DNA of 64,000 bases, taken from positions 62,001 through 126,000 of the forward strand of contig JAQSDB010000002.1 of assembly GCA_029945725.1 (NCBI GenBank). The letters are read 5' to 3'. This document shows positions 34,247-42,697 of this stretch, piece after piece. Source of the stretch: a bacterium. Lineage in GTDB: Bacteria; Pseudomonadota; Gammaproteobacteria; Pseudomonadales; Moraxellaceae. Positions within the stretch are counted from its first letter, which is position 1, and each line of letters starts with the position of its first letter. The position numbers and the translations under genes were made by a program. The notes below the pieces were generated by a model. That model was not told the origin of the DNA, made no database searches, and saw only the letters and a list, made by a program, of their open reading frames with translations.

Positions 34247-35439
34247 ACGGAGAAGCCCTCGCGATCATCGTCGGCAGGGCATAGGTGCTCACCATTTCCA
34301 TACATGCTCACACTCTTGGAGTGAGCACCTTTGGTGTTTTGGTGAGCATGTATGGTGTTTTGGAGTTTCCATGACCACCCCCCGTCTTCGCCGTATCCTT
34401 CTCTCAGGGAGATAACGCCAAGCTTTGTTTTTGCGCGGCGGACGGTTGCCCATGAGTGGCCTGACCCGTCTGCATCAATCTTCAAGTTTTTGACGGTGAC
34501 AGAGCCATTCGCCAAGGCTTCACGAAGAAACTCGGCGGCATCATCAACGGGATTGCCACCAGCCTCGCTGGTCGATTCAACATCCCCAAGAATTTCGCGC
34601 GCAGATCCTGCGATGATTTCGCCCCACCGCGTGCGACTGGTAACAATGCCGCCATCAAGGGTCACTGATTCCAGCGTGTAGCTGACTCCCCCATCGTCGG
34701 GGCCAATATTGCTTTTGGCGCGGGCCAGTACACGGTCGGCCTCACTGTTTTCATCCTTCGCGGCCACCAGGACCAGGCGTGCAAGCGCTCCGAATGCCTG
34801 AGAGCCAATCACGCGCTCCAGTGGATTACCCCCGCTTGTGCCTTTGGCAAAGTGAGTAATGCCCAGCACTGCGCAACGGTGCTTCATGGCGTAATCAACG
34901 ATGGGCTGCAGGCTACGACGGACCTCAGCAGCCTTGTGGCTGTCTCCAGATACCGCTGAGACAATCGGATCAATAATCAGTAGCCGAACATCACCAATGG
35001 CTTCCAGTGCCGCCGCAATAAGGGGGATGTCTTTGGACGGATCAAAAGACCGGGATTCCCCATCTTCATTTACTCCGCGCAGAAAGTGCGCGCGGTACAG
35101 ATCAGCTCCGGCAGCTATCAGTCGCGGCACCAGAGTGTCGGCTGGGTCATCTTCACCCGACCAAATGAGGACGCTCCCGATCTCATGACAGGGGGTTTTA
35201 TCAGGCCACCGGCCGGCCGTGGTTATGACTGCAGCGATTGATAGCGCAAGGGTGGTTTTGCCTGTACCAGGAGCACCTGCCAGGATGGCCAGCTTTCCAA
35301 GTGCCAACCAGTATGGCCACAACCATGAAATACTCTCTGGCTGTATGTCAGCGGCGCAAACCACATCAAGTGATCCTCCAATACTCTGGCGCTGCTCATC
35401 AACGCTCTCGCGAGTGATGAAGACTCCGGGGACTGTCAT
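34243..35439 (-). CDS. RepA/RecA-like AAA (AAA_25) ATPase, putative replication helicase
   Basis: This protein of about 398 residues has Walker A GAPGTGKTTLA (about 53-63), Walker B LLIIDPIVSA and a following ITHFAKGTSGGNPLERVIGSQAFGALAR motif typical of hexameric RepA-type helicases encoded by plasmids and islands. No primase domain is seen. The start at 35439 follows AAGGAGG and overlaps the previous stop (ATGA). The last 40 codons contain iteron-like cluster 2, so coding and a cis-acting site share DNA. Confidence 0.82.
   Translation of the reverse strand: MTVPGVFITRESVDEQRQSIGGSLDVVCAADIQPESISWLWPYWLALGKLAILAGAPGTGKTTLALSIAAVITTAGRWPDKTPCHEIGSVLIWSGEDDPADTLVPRLIAAGADLYRAHFLRGVNEDGESRSFDPSKDIPLIAAALEAIGDVRLLIIDPIVSAVSGDSHKAAEVRRSLQPIVDYAMKHRCAVLGITHFAKGTSGGNPLERVIGSQAFGALARLVLVAAKDENSEADRVLARAKSNIGPDDGGVSYTLESVTLDGGIVTSRTRWGEIIAGSAREILGDVESTSEAGGNPVDDAAEFLREALANGSVTVKNLKIDADGSGHSWATVRRAKTKLGVISLREGYGEDGGWSWKLQNTIHAHQNTKGAHSKSVSMYGNGEHLCPADDDREGFSV
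34279..34355. repeat. Iteron-like cluster 2, inside the end of the ATPase gene
   Basis: Four 14-bp sites lie at 34279-34292 and 34298-34311 (forward) and 34321-34334 and 34342-34355 (reverse). Spacers are 5, 9 and 7 bp and the core TGCTCAC is invariant. Geometry is identical to 31339-31415, including the TGTTTTG spacer, which is repeated once more after the last site. Confidence 0.85.
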
Positions 35440-35789
35440 GCGGCCTCCTTGCGAGCAGGGCCACAATTCCAGAGCACGCAGTCAGCAGACGCGCGAGACG
35501 CGGGGATCAGGTAGGCATCACGGGCACCGTAAACGGCGAGTGTGTGCACAATGGCGTGGCGCAGCTCGGGGCTGGTGTCTTCCAGCTCGATCACTAAAAC
35601 GCTGGCGCCAGCCACAAACGACCAATCAAAGTCAGACGGCTGTGTCCCGACTGGTAATAGCGTCACATTGCGCCAGCCAAGGCGGCGCTCCTTCTTGGCT
35701 CGGTCCCATGCATCGCCCCCCATGTGAAGCTTGATGGCCCCGCCTTGCTGTCGAGTGTCTCTACCGAATGGACCGAGTGGCGCCTTCAT
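35436..35789 (-). CDS. Hypothetical island protein between AlpA and the ATPase
   Basis: This 117-residue soluble protein has WRNVTLLPVGTQPSDFDWSFVAGASVLVIELEDTSPELRHAIVHTLAVYGARDAYLI, which looks like a small alpha/beta domain. No family is recognised. It starts 2 bases after the alpA stop and overlaps the ATPase start by 4 bases, so it belongs to the same operon. Confidence 0.6.
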   Translation of the reverse strand: MKAPLGPFGRDTRQQGGAIKLHMGGDAWDRAKKERRLGWRNVTLLPVGTQPSDFDWSFVAGASVLVIELEDTSPELRHAIVHTLAVYGARDAYLIPASRASADCVLWNCGPARKEAA

Positions 35790-35791
35790 GA

Positions 35792-36037
35792 TCAGGCAGC
35801 CAGCTTGCGAGCAGCTTCCAGAGAAGCGACAAGCTGGCGGATTTCATCCTCGGGCTTGCCGGCCAAGCGGGCTGAATTGATGGCCTCAATTTCATGCTTG
35901 GGAAAGCCAACAGTCCTTGGCCCCAAGTGAACCGGCGAGGTCATCAAGCCCTGTTGAATGCGCAGGTAGAAAGTGGACGCCGCCTTGATGCCAAGGGCGG
36001 ACATTGCAGCGGGTTTGCGAAGAAAGGTGATGTTCAT
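35792..36037 (-). CDS. AlpA-family transcriptional regulator/excisionase
   Basis: This 81-residue protein matches AlpA/Vis proteins of P4-like elements: RKPAAMSALGIKAASTFYLRIQQGLMTSPVHLGPRTVGFPKHEIEAI, a winged HTH with the LGPR-x-VGF-x-x-x-EI ending. Such proteins switch integrase expression or assist excision. It heads the operon that includes the ATPase. GGAG lies upstream. Confidence 0.82.
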   Translation of the reverse strand: MNITFLRKPAAMSALGIKAASTFYLRIQQGLMTSPVHLGPRTVGFPKHEIEAINSARLAGKPEDEIRQLVASLEAARKLAA

Positions 36038-36120
36038 ACTTGCTTGTCTCCATTCGCATACAGAGGTGTCTGTCTGCTGATGGAAACAAGGCTACTTTTG
36101 GATACGGCAACCTATCTAAC

Positions 36121-36675
36121 TCAGGTTGCCACTTTTTCATTTCGGTACTTTCGAATGGCCTCCCTGCTTACGCCAAGGGTGCGGCCAATCTCAGAGTTAT
36201 TTTTCCCGGCCGCCATCATGCGGTCTGCCATGGCTGTTTCTATCTTTCGCCGCGCATCGGTCCTTGGCTTCCGTCCGTTTTTTGATCCCTTCAATTTGTT
36301 TGCCAGATCAACGGTTTTCTTACGGGCATCCCATTCTGTAAATTTATTCAGGCAGGCATTAAAGAGCCGCTCATCACTTGTACGCTTATATTCCATGCCT
36401 GCGGCATAAGCCATTAACGCAGGGCTTATAAAGTCCAATGTAATTTTATGACACGCCAGATTATTTGGCTCGGGGTAATGGAATACAAATTGGTATTCTG
36501 GTGTAAGTTTCGATGCGCTTATAGCGCTTAGTTCCCCATGCTCCTTGGCAGCCCATATATTAGAGTTCGTCATAACTTTATCTTCGAAATAATTAGAAAG
36601 ATCACGACGTAGATTTTTTAAAGCTATCTCTATTGCCGAATGCCATGGGTCATCTAACTCTTCTTTCTTGCTCAT
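36121..36675 (-). CDS. HTH protein with resolvase-like C-terminal helix-turn-helix
   Basis: This 184-residue protein has a C-terminus with MMAAGKNNSEIGRTLGVSREAIRKYRNEK, an HTH of the resolvase/Hin type, preceded by a basic linker (GSKNGRKPRTDARRKIE). The N-terminal 120 residues are not recognised and are AT-rich in codon use compared with flanking chromosomal genes. It is probably a regulator of the element. AGGGG lies before the ATG. Confidence 0.65.
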   Translation of the reverse strand: MSKKEELDDPWHSAIEIALKNLRRDLSNYFEDKVMTNSNIWAAKEHGELSAISASKLTPEYQFVFHYPEPNNLACHKITLDFISPALMAYAAGMEYKRTSDERLFNACLNKFTEWDARKKTVDLANKLKGSKNGRKPRTDARRKIETAMADRMMAAGKNNSEIGRTLGVSREAIRKYRNEKVAT

Positions 36676-36779
36676 TGCACACCCCTATGCGCACCCTGAA
36701 ATTAAGATTCCCGGCCAGCCTGTCAGGGAAACAGGTTTTCGCGCCGTCGCGCTATGCCGGGAAATTCTTGTGATGACAA

Positions 36780-37088
36780 TTAGTGGGAAGGTTGCTGGGT
36801 GGATACAGGTGGCGCGGTGTATCGCTTTATCATTTCCTCATCAATGTAGCCGCAACCAAGATCACTGGCTTCGCCGTTAATGCATTCTCTGACTGTTTGT
36901 GCCTTTCCTCGGATCACCTTTAGTGCGTTAACGATATTCTCGGTGCGGGCGAAAGTGTCCGGCCCATCCATGGCAGACAAAATAAGACTGGCAATGCTGG
37001 CGATCTGATCGAAGCCTTCTTGTGACAGCGCATCAACATTGCGGAGGGTTTCGCTAAGTTCATTTATCGTTGGGTTCTTGGTGCTCAT
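36780..37088 (-). CDS. Hypothetical small helical protein next to the integrase
   Basis: This 102-residue, mostly helical, soluble protein (TINELSETLRNVDALSQEGFDQIASIASLI) has an excellent ribosome binding site (AAGGAG, 8 bases before the ATG) and begins 19 bp after the integrase stop. No family is recognised. Confidence 0.6.
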   Translation of the reverse strand: MSTKNPTINELSETLRNVDALSQEGFDQIASIASLILSAMDGPDTFARTENIVNALKVIRGKAQTVRECINGEASDLGCGYIDEEMIKRYTAPPVSTQQPSH

Positions 37089-37106
37089 TTGATGTTCTCC
37101 TTGTGG

Positions 37107-38315
37107 TTAAGCGGGTTTTTTGATCGGAACGACAACAGCGCCGGCCTTCAAGCCATCAAGATAATCGGCCCACGCCTGCATCATCATGCGGCGCTCGGCT
37201 AGATGACTGGTGCGGTTATAGGCTCGGCCGTTCGCATCTTTTACCGCATGCGCCAGTTGGTGCTCGATAAAGTCAGGGCGCACCTGCAGTACTTCATCAA
37301 GGATGGTGCGTGCCATGGCGCGGAAGCCGTGGCCGCTCATTTCATCCTTTGCAAAGCCCATGCGGCGAAGTGCAGACAAAATGGCGTTATCACTCATGGG
37401 GCGGGTGCTGGTACGCGCACTCGGGAAAACATAGCGGCCATGACCAGTGAAAGAGTGCAGGGCGCGCAGGATGGCCACAGCCTGAGTTGATAACGGGACA
37501 AGGTGCGGCTGTTTCATTTTCATGCGCGCAGCGGGGATCTCCCATTGCGCGGCGTCCAGATTCATTTCTGACCACTCCGCTGCGCGCAGCTCGCCAGGGC
37601 GTACAAAGACCAGAGGGGCAAGCTGTAGAGCCATCTTGGTTACGAAGGTTCCCGTGTAATCGTCGATGGCGCGCAGCAGCCCGGCCACCTTTTGCGGGTC
37701 GGTCATGGCGGCGCGGTGCTGGCTGTCAGGCTTGGCGATGGTTTTGGCGGGAGGGCAGGGGTTGCGCGGGGCTCGGTCAGTTTCTACGGCATGGTCAAAG
37801 ATCTGGGCGCACAGCCAGCGAATGCGGCGGGCGGTTTCTGCCTTGCCTGTGGCCTCTATCCTGTCCAGCAAGGCCACCATGTCAGTCTTGGTAACCTCGG
37901 CAATGGGGTGCTGGCCGATAAATGGGAAAACGTACATTTCAAGGCGGCGGGTCAGCTTGGGGCCATAGGTGGGAGCACGGGTCGCCTTGCCTAGCCACTC
38001 GGCTGCGAGGGCTTCAAAGGTGTTGGCCCCCTGCTGCTTGCGGGCTTCCTTTTCAGCTTGCTTGCGCTGGCTCGGATCAATGCCATTTGCTACCAGCCGG
38101 CGGGCTTCCTCTCGCTTTTCCCGGGCTTGAGCCAGGGGTATCTCGGGGTAGGAGCCAATGGCCAGCAGCCGTTCCTTGCCGTCCATGCGGTACTTGAGTC
38201 GCCATAGCTTTCCCCCGGCTGGGGTCACCAAAAGGAACATTCCGCGCTCATCGGCTAGCTTGTAGGGCTTTTCCTTGGGTTTGGCGGTTCGGACGCTGGT
38301 ATCTGTCAGGGCCAT
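37107..38315 (-). CDS. int: P4-type tyrosine integrase
   Basis: This 402-residue protein has an N-terminal DUF4102 arm-binding domain (LTDTSVRTAKPKEKPYKLADERGMFLLV), a core-binding SAM-like domain at about 100-190 and a catalytic domain with VRPGELRAAEW (Arg), KMKQPHLVPLS (Lys), GHGFRAMART (His-x-x-Arg), AHAVKD (His) and a Tyr in AYNRT. It lies 166 bp from the 3' end of tRNA-Met, the expected attachment site. Confidence 0.95.
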   Translation of the reverse strand: MALTDTSVRTAKPKEKPYKLADERGMFLLVTPAGGKLWRLKYRMDGKERLLAIGSYPEIPLAQAREKREEARRLVANGIDPSQRKQAEKEARKQQGANTFEALAAEWLGKATRAPTYGPKLTRRLEMYVFPFIGQHPIAEVTKTDMVALLDRIEATGKAETARRIRWLCAQIFDHAVETDRAPRNPCPPAKTIAKPDSQHRAAMTDPQKVAGLLRAIDDYTGTFVTKMALQLAPLVFVRPGELRAAEWSEMNLDAAQWEIPAARMKMKQPHLVPLSTQAVAILRALHSFTGHGRYVFPSARTSTRPMSDNAILSALRRMGFAKDEMSGHGFRAMARTILDEVLQVRPDFIEHQLAHAVKDANGRAYNRTSHLAERRMMMQAWADYLDGLKAGAVVVPIKKPA

Positions 38316-38412
38316 TCTGGGGGTGTCTCAAAGTTGGTTATTTCACCATACCCCTACGTATACCCCTGATTATTTCTGTTGCCAATGGATAAGAATGGAT
38401 TACTGCGGACAC

Positions 38413-38455
38413 AAAAAAGCCCGGAAACCTTGATTTTGCTGGGCTTGCCGGGCTT
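38413..38455 (-). terminator. Terminator now downstream of tRNA-Met (island-borne)
   Basis: On the minus strand an AAGCCCGG/CCGGGCTT stem with a 23-base loop is followed by a T run. It lies inside the island, so integration gives the tRNA a new terminator. Confidence 0.7.
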
Positions 38456-38480
38456 CTTTGTATGTTGTTGTTTCGCGAAC

Positions 38481-38494
38481 TGGTGGCTATGGCG
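38481..38494. repeat. attR: 14-bp direct repeat at the tRNA-Met 3' end
   Basis: TGGTGGCTATGGCG lies within the tRNA gene and is identical to 29552-29565. Confidence 0.85.
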
Positions 38495-38557
38495 GGACTT
38501 GAACCTGCGACATCAGCATTATGAATGCTGCGCTCTAACCAACTGAGCTACATAGCC
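38481..38557 (-). tRNA. tRNA-Met (CAU), elongator type
   Basis: This 77-nt cloverleaf has acceptor GGCTATG/CATAGCC, encoded CCA, anticodon stem CAGCA/TGCTG and loop TTCATAA. The overall sequence is close to E. coli elongator Met tRNA rather than tRNA-Ile2 or fMet. Its 3' end is the island attachment site. Confidence 0.96.
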
Positions 38558-38575
38558 ATTTTTCGCGAGGCGCGC

Positions 38576-38604
38576 ATTTTGTCCATGGGGGCGAAACTTG
38601 TCAA
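38576..38604 (-). promoter_or_regulatory. Promoter of tRNA-Met
   Basis: On the minus strand TTGACA (38604-38599), a 17-bp spacer and CAAAAT (38581-38576) are followed by a GC-rich discriminator. The -10 box lies 18 bp before the mature tRNA 5' end. The -35 overlaps the stop codon of the CorC-like gene. Confidence 0.8.
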
Positions 38605-39911
38605 GCCTTGGCGTCTGCCTCTCCTGCCAGCGGCAGGCGGGTGACCAGCAACTGGTCGATGCGGTGGTTTTCAATATCCACTACTTCGAATTTGTAGCCG
38701 GCCCACGTGACCGAGTCGGTCAGTTTGGGCACCTTGCGCAGCCTGTACATCACGAAGCCGGCAATGGTTTCGTAGTTGCTGTCATCGGGGAAGCCTTCCA
38801 CCTCCAGAACCCGCATCACGTCCTCCACGGCGGTCAGGCCATCCACCAGCCAGCTGGCATCGTCTCGCTTGACGATCTGCTGTTGCTGAGGCTGCACCAT
38901 ATCGCCCATGACGGTGTTCATGACGTCATTGAGGGTGATCAGGCCGACTACCAGCGCATACTCATTAATGACCACGGCAAAGTCTTCACGGCTGGCGCGG
39001 AACTGCGTCAGCAGCTCGGAAAGGGTCAGGCTGTCCGGAATGGTCAGTACCGGCTTCAGCCAGGGAGCATCCTTCAGGGTCAGGGGCTGGTTGCTGATGA
39101 TGCGCATCAGCAGGTCCTTGGAGTCGGCATAGCCCACCATGCGGTCGATGCCGCCATCGCAGACCAGAAACTTGGAGTGCGAGTAGGTGGCGATCTGCTG
39201 GCGCAGTTCCTCCTCGCTGTCCTGCAGGGTGAAGTAAATGATGCTTTCGCGCGTGGTCATGGCCGAGGGCACCAGCCGGTATTCCAGCTCGAAGACATTG
39301 CCGATGACGTTGTGCTCGGCCTGATGCAGCACTCCGGCCTCGGCACCGGCATCCATCATGGCGTGGATGTCGTCGGAGGTGATGTCGTTGACGCGCTGGC
39401 CGGGCTGGCCCAGCAGGGTCAGCATCCAGTCGGAAAGGGTGGTGAAAAACCACACTGCGGGTTTGAACAGCATGATGCAGAAGCGCATCGGGCCCACCAC
39501 GCGCAGGGCCAGTTGCTCCGGACTGATGATGGCCAGGCGCTTGGGCAGCAGATCGGCAAACAGGATGAAAATACTGGTGATGGTCAGGAAGGAGCAGACG
39601 AAGCTCAGCGTATCCAGGGCTGTGCCCGTATAGACCAGACTCAACAACGATCTGAAGTAGGGCGTCAGGGAGGCTTCACCAAAAATACCCGCGAGAATCG
39701 CGATGGCATTAAGGCCGATCTGTACCACGGTAAAGAAATGGCCGGGCTGGTTTTGCAGCATCAGCACCTGGTGGGCGCGCTCATCACCATTGTCGAGCAG
39801 GACTTGCAGCTTGATCCGGCGTGCGGAGGACAGCGATATTTCTGCAATGGAAAGAAAGGCGCTCAGCGCAATCAGTACCAGCAGGGCGAGGAATTCTTGC
39901 GACAGGCTCAC
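38601..39911 (-). CDS. CNNM/CorC-family (YtfL/PaeA-like) membrane protein with CBS pair
   Basis: This 436-residue protein has an N-terminal DUF21 membrane domain (LSAFLSIAEISLSSARRIKLQVL, four helices to about 180), two CBS domains at about 210-340 (MTTRESIIYF, then FAVVINEYALVVGLITLNDVMNTVMGD) and a C-terminal CorC_HlyC domain. Family members affect Mg/Co or polyamine export. Hemolysin is only a historical label. Confidence 0.92.
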   Translation of the reverse strand: MSLSQEFLALLVLIALSAFLSIAEISLSSARRIKLQVLLDNGDERAHQVLMLQNQPGHFFTVVQIGLNAIAILAGIFGEASLTPYFRSLLSLVYTGTALDTLSFVCSFLTITSIFILFADLLPKRLAIISPEQLALRVVGPMRFCIMLFKPAVWFFTTLSDWMLTLLGQPGQRVNDITSDDIHAMMDAGAEAGVLHQAEHNVIGNVFELEYRLVPSAMTTRESIIYFTLQDSEEELRQQIATYSHSKFLVCDGGIDRMVGYADSKDLLMRIISNQPLTLKDAPWLKPVLTIPDSLTLSELLTQFRASREDFAVVINEYALVVGLITLNDVMNTVMGDMVQPQQQQIVKRDDASWLVDGLTAVEDVMRVLEVEGFPDDSNYETIAGFVMYRLRKVPKLTDSVTWAGYKFEVVDIENHRIDQLLVTRLPLAGEADAKA

Positions 39912-40012
39912 AGGGCCGCTCCGGCAGAAGGAAGCGGTGAGTATAGCCTTTAGCTGGGGCGAGACGGAAAAGCGTGCTCTTGAATTGTGACCTGTGGGTA
40001 ATAAAGGCGCTA

Positions 40013-40036
40013 GATCCCCGCCTTCGCGGGGGTGAC
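40013..40036. repeat. Short GC palindrome upstream of the CorC-like gene
   Basis: CCCCGC-CTTC-GCGGGG lies in an ATCCCCG...GGGTGACA context. It belongs with the other short CCCGC/GCGGG palindromes in this window. Confidence 0.5.
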
Positions 40037-40110
40037 AGTGAACTATTTAATTTCTGGGCTATTCAGGACGAGCTTAATAAAAGCACTTCACTGTAGAAGG
40101 CCTTGATCCG

Positions 40111-40215
40111 TGGTGCAGGGCAAGGCGCAGAGTGGCCGGGCCACCGCAGTTTACAGATAGTAAATGAGGATGGACCGGCCGCTCCGCAACGCCGCTATGT
40201 GCCGCGCAGCAAGGC
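40111..40215 (+). repeat. Dispersed repeat with palindromic core, copy 1
   Basis: The element shares GCAGGGCAAGGCG, GCAGTTTACA-x-ATAGTAAATGAGGA and CAACGCCGC-x-ATG-x-x-x-CGCAGC with the minus-strand copy at 59163-59275, and its core with 57686-57785. It fills most of the 306-bp gap between ychF and the CorC-like gene, which has no gene. Confidence 0.75.
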
Positions 40216-40217
40216 CG

Positions 40218-41309
40218 TTATACGTTAAATCTGAAGTGCATGACGTCGCCGTCCTTGACGACGTACTCCTTGCCTTCAAGGCGCCATTTGCCCGCTTCCT
40301 TTGCGCCGGCTTCACCGTTGTATTTCACGAAGTCTTCATAGGCGATGACTTCGGCGCGGATAAAGCCCTTTTCAAAGTCGGTGTGAATGACGCCAGCCGC
40401 CTGCGGGCCGGTGGCGCCGACCTTGATTGTCCAGGCGCGCACTTCCTTCACGCCGGCGGTGAAATAGGTCTGCAGTCCGAGCAGCTGGTAGCCGGCACGA
40501 ATCACGCGATTGAGGCCGGGTTCTTCCATGCCGAGTGTTTCCAGGAATTCGGCCTTGTCGGCTTCATCGAGCTCGGCAATTTCCGCTTCTATCTTGTTGC
40601 AGATGGGAACCACAATCGCATTTTCTGATGACGCATATTTCATCACGGCATCCAGATGCGGATTATTGCTGAAGCCGTCTTCGGCGACGTTGGCAATATA
40701 CATGACCGGCTTGGTGGTGATCAGGCACAGGGGTTTGAGGATGGCGAGCTCCTCAGGCGAGAGATCGAGTGTGCGCGCACGCTTGCCCTCACTCAGTGCC
40801 GGCAGGACTTTTTCAATCACGGCTTTCAGCGCCACGGCATCCTTGTCGCCGCCCTTGGCGAGCTTTTCACAGCGCTTCAGACCCTTTTCGGCGGTATCGA
40901 GATCGGCGAGGGCAAGCTCCATGTTGATGATTTCAATGTCATCAACCGGATTGATGCGATTGATGACGTGAATCACATTGTCATCTTCAAAGCAGCGCAC
41001 AACATGGGCGATGGCATCCGTCTCTCGGATATTGGCGAGAAACTGGTTGCCGAGGCCTTCACCTTTCGAGGCGCCGGCAACCAGCCCGGCAATGTCCACG
41101 AATTCGATGGTGGCGGGCTGTATGCGCTCGGGCTTCACGATAGCCGACAGGGCATCCTGGCGCGGATCGGGAACGGGCACGATGCCGGTATTGGGCTCGA
41201 TGGTGCAGAAGGGAAAGTTTTCTGCGGCAATGCCTGCCTTGGTGAGCGCATTGAAGAGGGTGGACTTGCCGACGTTGGGAAGGCCGACGATGCCGCAATT
41301 AATAGCCAT
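40218..41309 (-). CDS. ychF: Redox-regulated ATPase YchF (Obg-like)
   Basis: The protein is 363 residues, the family length. It has a G1 loop [14 protein letters not shown] (8-21), [33 protein letters not shown] and a C-terminal TGS domain ([25 protein letters not shown]). It binds ribosomes and prefers ATP. The neighbours pth and rplY are as in other gammaproteobacteria. Confidence 0.97.
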   Translation of the reverse strand: MAINCGIVGLPNVGKSTLFNALTKAGIAAENFPFCTIEPNTGIVPVPDPRQDALSAIVKPERIQPATIEFVDIAGLVAGASKGEGLGNQFLANIRETDAIAHVVRCFEDDNVIHVINRINPVDDIEIINMELALADLDTAEKGLKRCEKLAKGGDKDAVALKAVIEKVLPALSEGKRARTLDLSPEELAILKPLCLITTKPVMYIANVAEDGFSNNPHLDAVMKYASSENAIVVPICNKIEAEIAELDEADKAEFLETLGMEEPGLNRVIRAGYQLLGLQTYFTAGVKEVRAWTIKVGATGPQAAGVIHTDFEKGFIRAEVIAYEDFVKYNGEAGAKEAGKWRLEGKEYVVKDGDVMHFRFNV

Positions 41310-41374
41310 GATGTTTTACCTTTTTTGCATGGGTCGGGGTGGGTGCAGCCCAACCCGACCTGCATGGGTGCCTA

Positions 41375-41402
41375 ACCGTCACCCCGCGGGCGGAGTGACG
41401 GT
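41375..41402. repeat. Inverted repeat between ychF and pth
   Basis: ACCGTCAC/GTGACGGT arms flank a GC-rich 12-base loop. T residues lie on the wrong side for termination of pth. It resembles a short interspersed palindrome. Confidence 0.5.
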
Positions 41403-41409
41403 GAAAAAA

Positions 41410-41994
41410 TTACGCTTTGAAACCGTTCAGTTTGTTCATTGCCAGTGCAATCTTTCCGGTAATGATGTCATCACTTAATGACACGGCTTCATCAACGGCA
41501 CGTTCAATCAGCGCCTGTTCACTGGAAGGCGCTTTGCCCAGCACAAAATTCGACACATCCTTTGCTGTGCCGGGATGACCAATACCGATGCGCAGACGAT
41601 GAAAGCCGGTGTTGCTGGCGAGGGCGCGCACAATGTCACGCAGACCGTTATGCCCGCCGTGGCCGCCTCCGGTCTTCAGGCGCACCGTGCCGGGCAACAA
41701 ATCCAGTTCATCATGCGCAACCAGGATTTCGTCCGGCATGATTTTGAAGAACAGGGCGAGGGCGCCAACGGAGTTGCCGGAAAGATTCATGAAAGTGGTG
41801 GGAATCAGCAGGCGAATGTCTTCGCCTTGCACAGTACCGCGCCCGACAAGCCCCGAGTATTTTGGCTCATGGTTCAGGCGAATACCGTATTTGTGGGCAA
41901 GGGCTTCCACAAACCACTGGCCGGCATTGTGCCGGGTGGCTGCATATTCAGGCCCTGGATTGCCAAGACCGACAATCAGCTTTAGTCCACTCAT
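41410..41994 (-). CDS. pth: Peptidyl-tRNA hydrolase
   Basis: This 194-residue enzyme recycles tRNA from stalled peptidyl-tRNA. Catalytic segments are [27 protein letters not shown] (with N and H) and [30 protein letters not shown]. The start at 41994 is the conserved [12 protein letters not shown]; the longer frame upstream crosses the rplY terminator. Confidence 0.96.
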   Translation of the reverse strand: MSGLKLIVGLGNPGPEYAATRHNAGQWFVEALAHKYGIRLNHEPKYSGLVGRGTVQGEDIRLLIPTTFMNLSGNSVGALALFFKIMPDEILVAHDELDLLPGTVRLKTGGGHGGHNGLRDIVRALASNTGFHRLRIGIGHPGTAKDVSNFVLGKAPSSEQALIERAVDEAVSLSDDIITGKIALAMNKLNGFKA

Positions 41995-42038
41995 TACATT
42001 TGCTTCTCGTCCCTCGGGACAAAAGCCGTTTCTACTAA

Positions 42039-42063
42039 TAAAAAACGGGGCCTGAGCCCCGCT
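42039..42063 (-). terminator. Terminator of rplY
   Basis: On the minus strand a 6-bp stem CGGGGC/GCCCCG with a 4-base loop is followed by T6, 23 bp after the rplY stop. Confidence 0.88.
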
Positions 42064-42085
42064 TTTTAGTGCTGACCGAGAGTCA

Positions 42086-42697
42086 TTACTCGGCCGGCTT
42101 GGCTTCTTCCACACGCGACTTGTGCACGTTGGCAATCGGCTGGTCGTGGTCGTGGCCCAGCGCAAGTGCCGGAACTTCCACGCCCTTTGGCAGCTTGATG
42201 TCGGTGATGTGCAAGGTTGTACCGATGTGAACGTTCAGCAGGTCCACTTCGATGAACTCGGGCAGATCGGCCGGCAAGCAAGCCACTTCCAGGTCGGCTG
42301 CCATGATGGACAGCTCGCCGCCCTCGGTCTTCACGCCAACGCAGGTGTCCTGGTTGAGGAAGTGAAGGGGAACATGCATGGTCAGCTTGTGTGTGGCATC
42401 CACACGCAGGAAGTCGGCGTGCATGGGCGTGCCTTTGGCCGGGTGACGCTGCAGCGACTTGATCACGGCCTTTTCCGGCGTGCCATCAACATTGATGGTG
42501 AGCACGTGCGAGTAAAAAGCTTCGTTTTCCAGCGCCTTTACCAGTTCCTTCAGCTCGAGAGTGATGGATTGGGCGGGCGTGCTGCCACCATAAATGACGG
42601 CAGGCAGTTTGGCTTCCAGACGACGCAGGCGGCGGCTCGCACCTTTCCCTTCGTCGGTCCGGATCTTGGCGTTCAGCGTAAAGCTCACGGTGGACAT
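42086..42697 (-). CDS. rplY: Ribosomal protein bL25 (CTC family, long form)
   Basis: The protein is 203 residues. The N-terminal 5S-rRNA-binding L25 domain ([22 protein letters not shown], then [16 protein letters not shown]) is followed by the TL5/CTC beta domain to about 190. This is the long form typical of pseudomonads rather than the 94-residue E. coli form. Confidence 0.96.
   Translation of the reverse strand: MSTVSFTLNAKIRTDEGKGASRRLRRLEAKLPAVIYGGSTPAQSITLELKELVKALENEAFYSHVLTINVDGTPEKAVIKSLQRHPAKGTPMHADFLRVDATHKLTMHVPLHFLNQDTCVGVKTEGGELSIMAADLEVACLPADLPEFIEVDLLNVHIGTTLHITDIKLPKGVEVPALALGHDHDQPIANVHKSRVEEAKPAE

Larger units (their letters stand above)
29552..38494. mobile_element. Integrated phage-satellite-like genomic island in tRNA-Met
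   Basis: This element of about 8.9 kb is bounded by 14-bp direct repeats, with a P4-type integrase beside the tRNA end. It carries an AlpA regulator, an AAA ATPase, two iteron-like clusters, a coiled-coil protein, a scaffold-like protein, a Mu-P-like baseplate hub, a Nu1-like HTH protein and a TerB/BRCT cargo gene. No portal, major capsid, large terminase, holin or repressor was seen. The content fits a satellite or P4/PICI-like island better than a full prophage. A decayed Mu-like prophage that gained a P4 integrase is the main alternative. Confidence 0.85.

Noticed and set aside
31339-34355. Repeat clusters considered as CRISPR arrays
   Set aside because: The units are 14 bp, occur in both orientations and have fixed short spacers (5, 9, 7 bp). 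This is iteron or operator geometry, not repeat-spacer structure, and no cas genes are present.
38598-39953. Plus-strand frame of 451 codons opposite the CorC-like gene
   Set aside because: It has antisense shadow composition, while the minus strand has DUF21, CBS and CorC domains in order.
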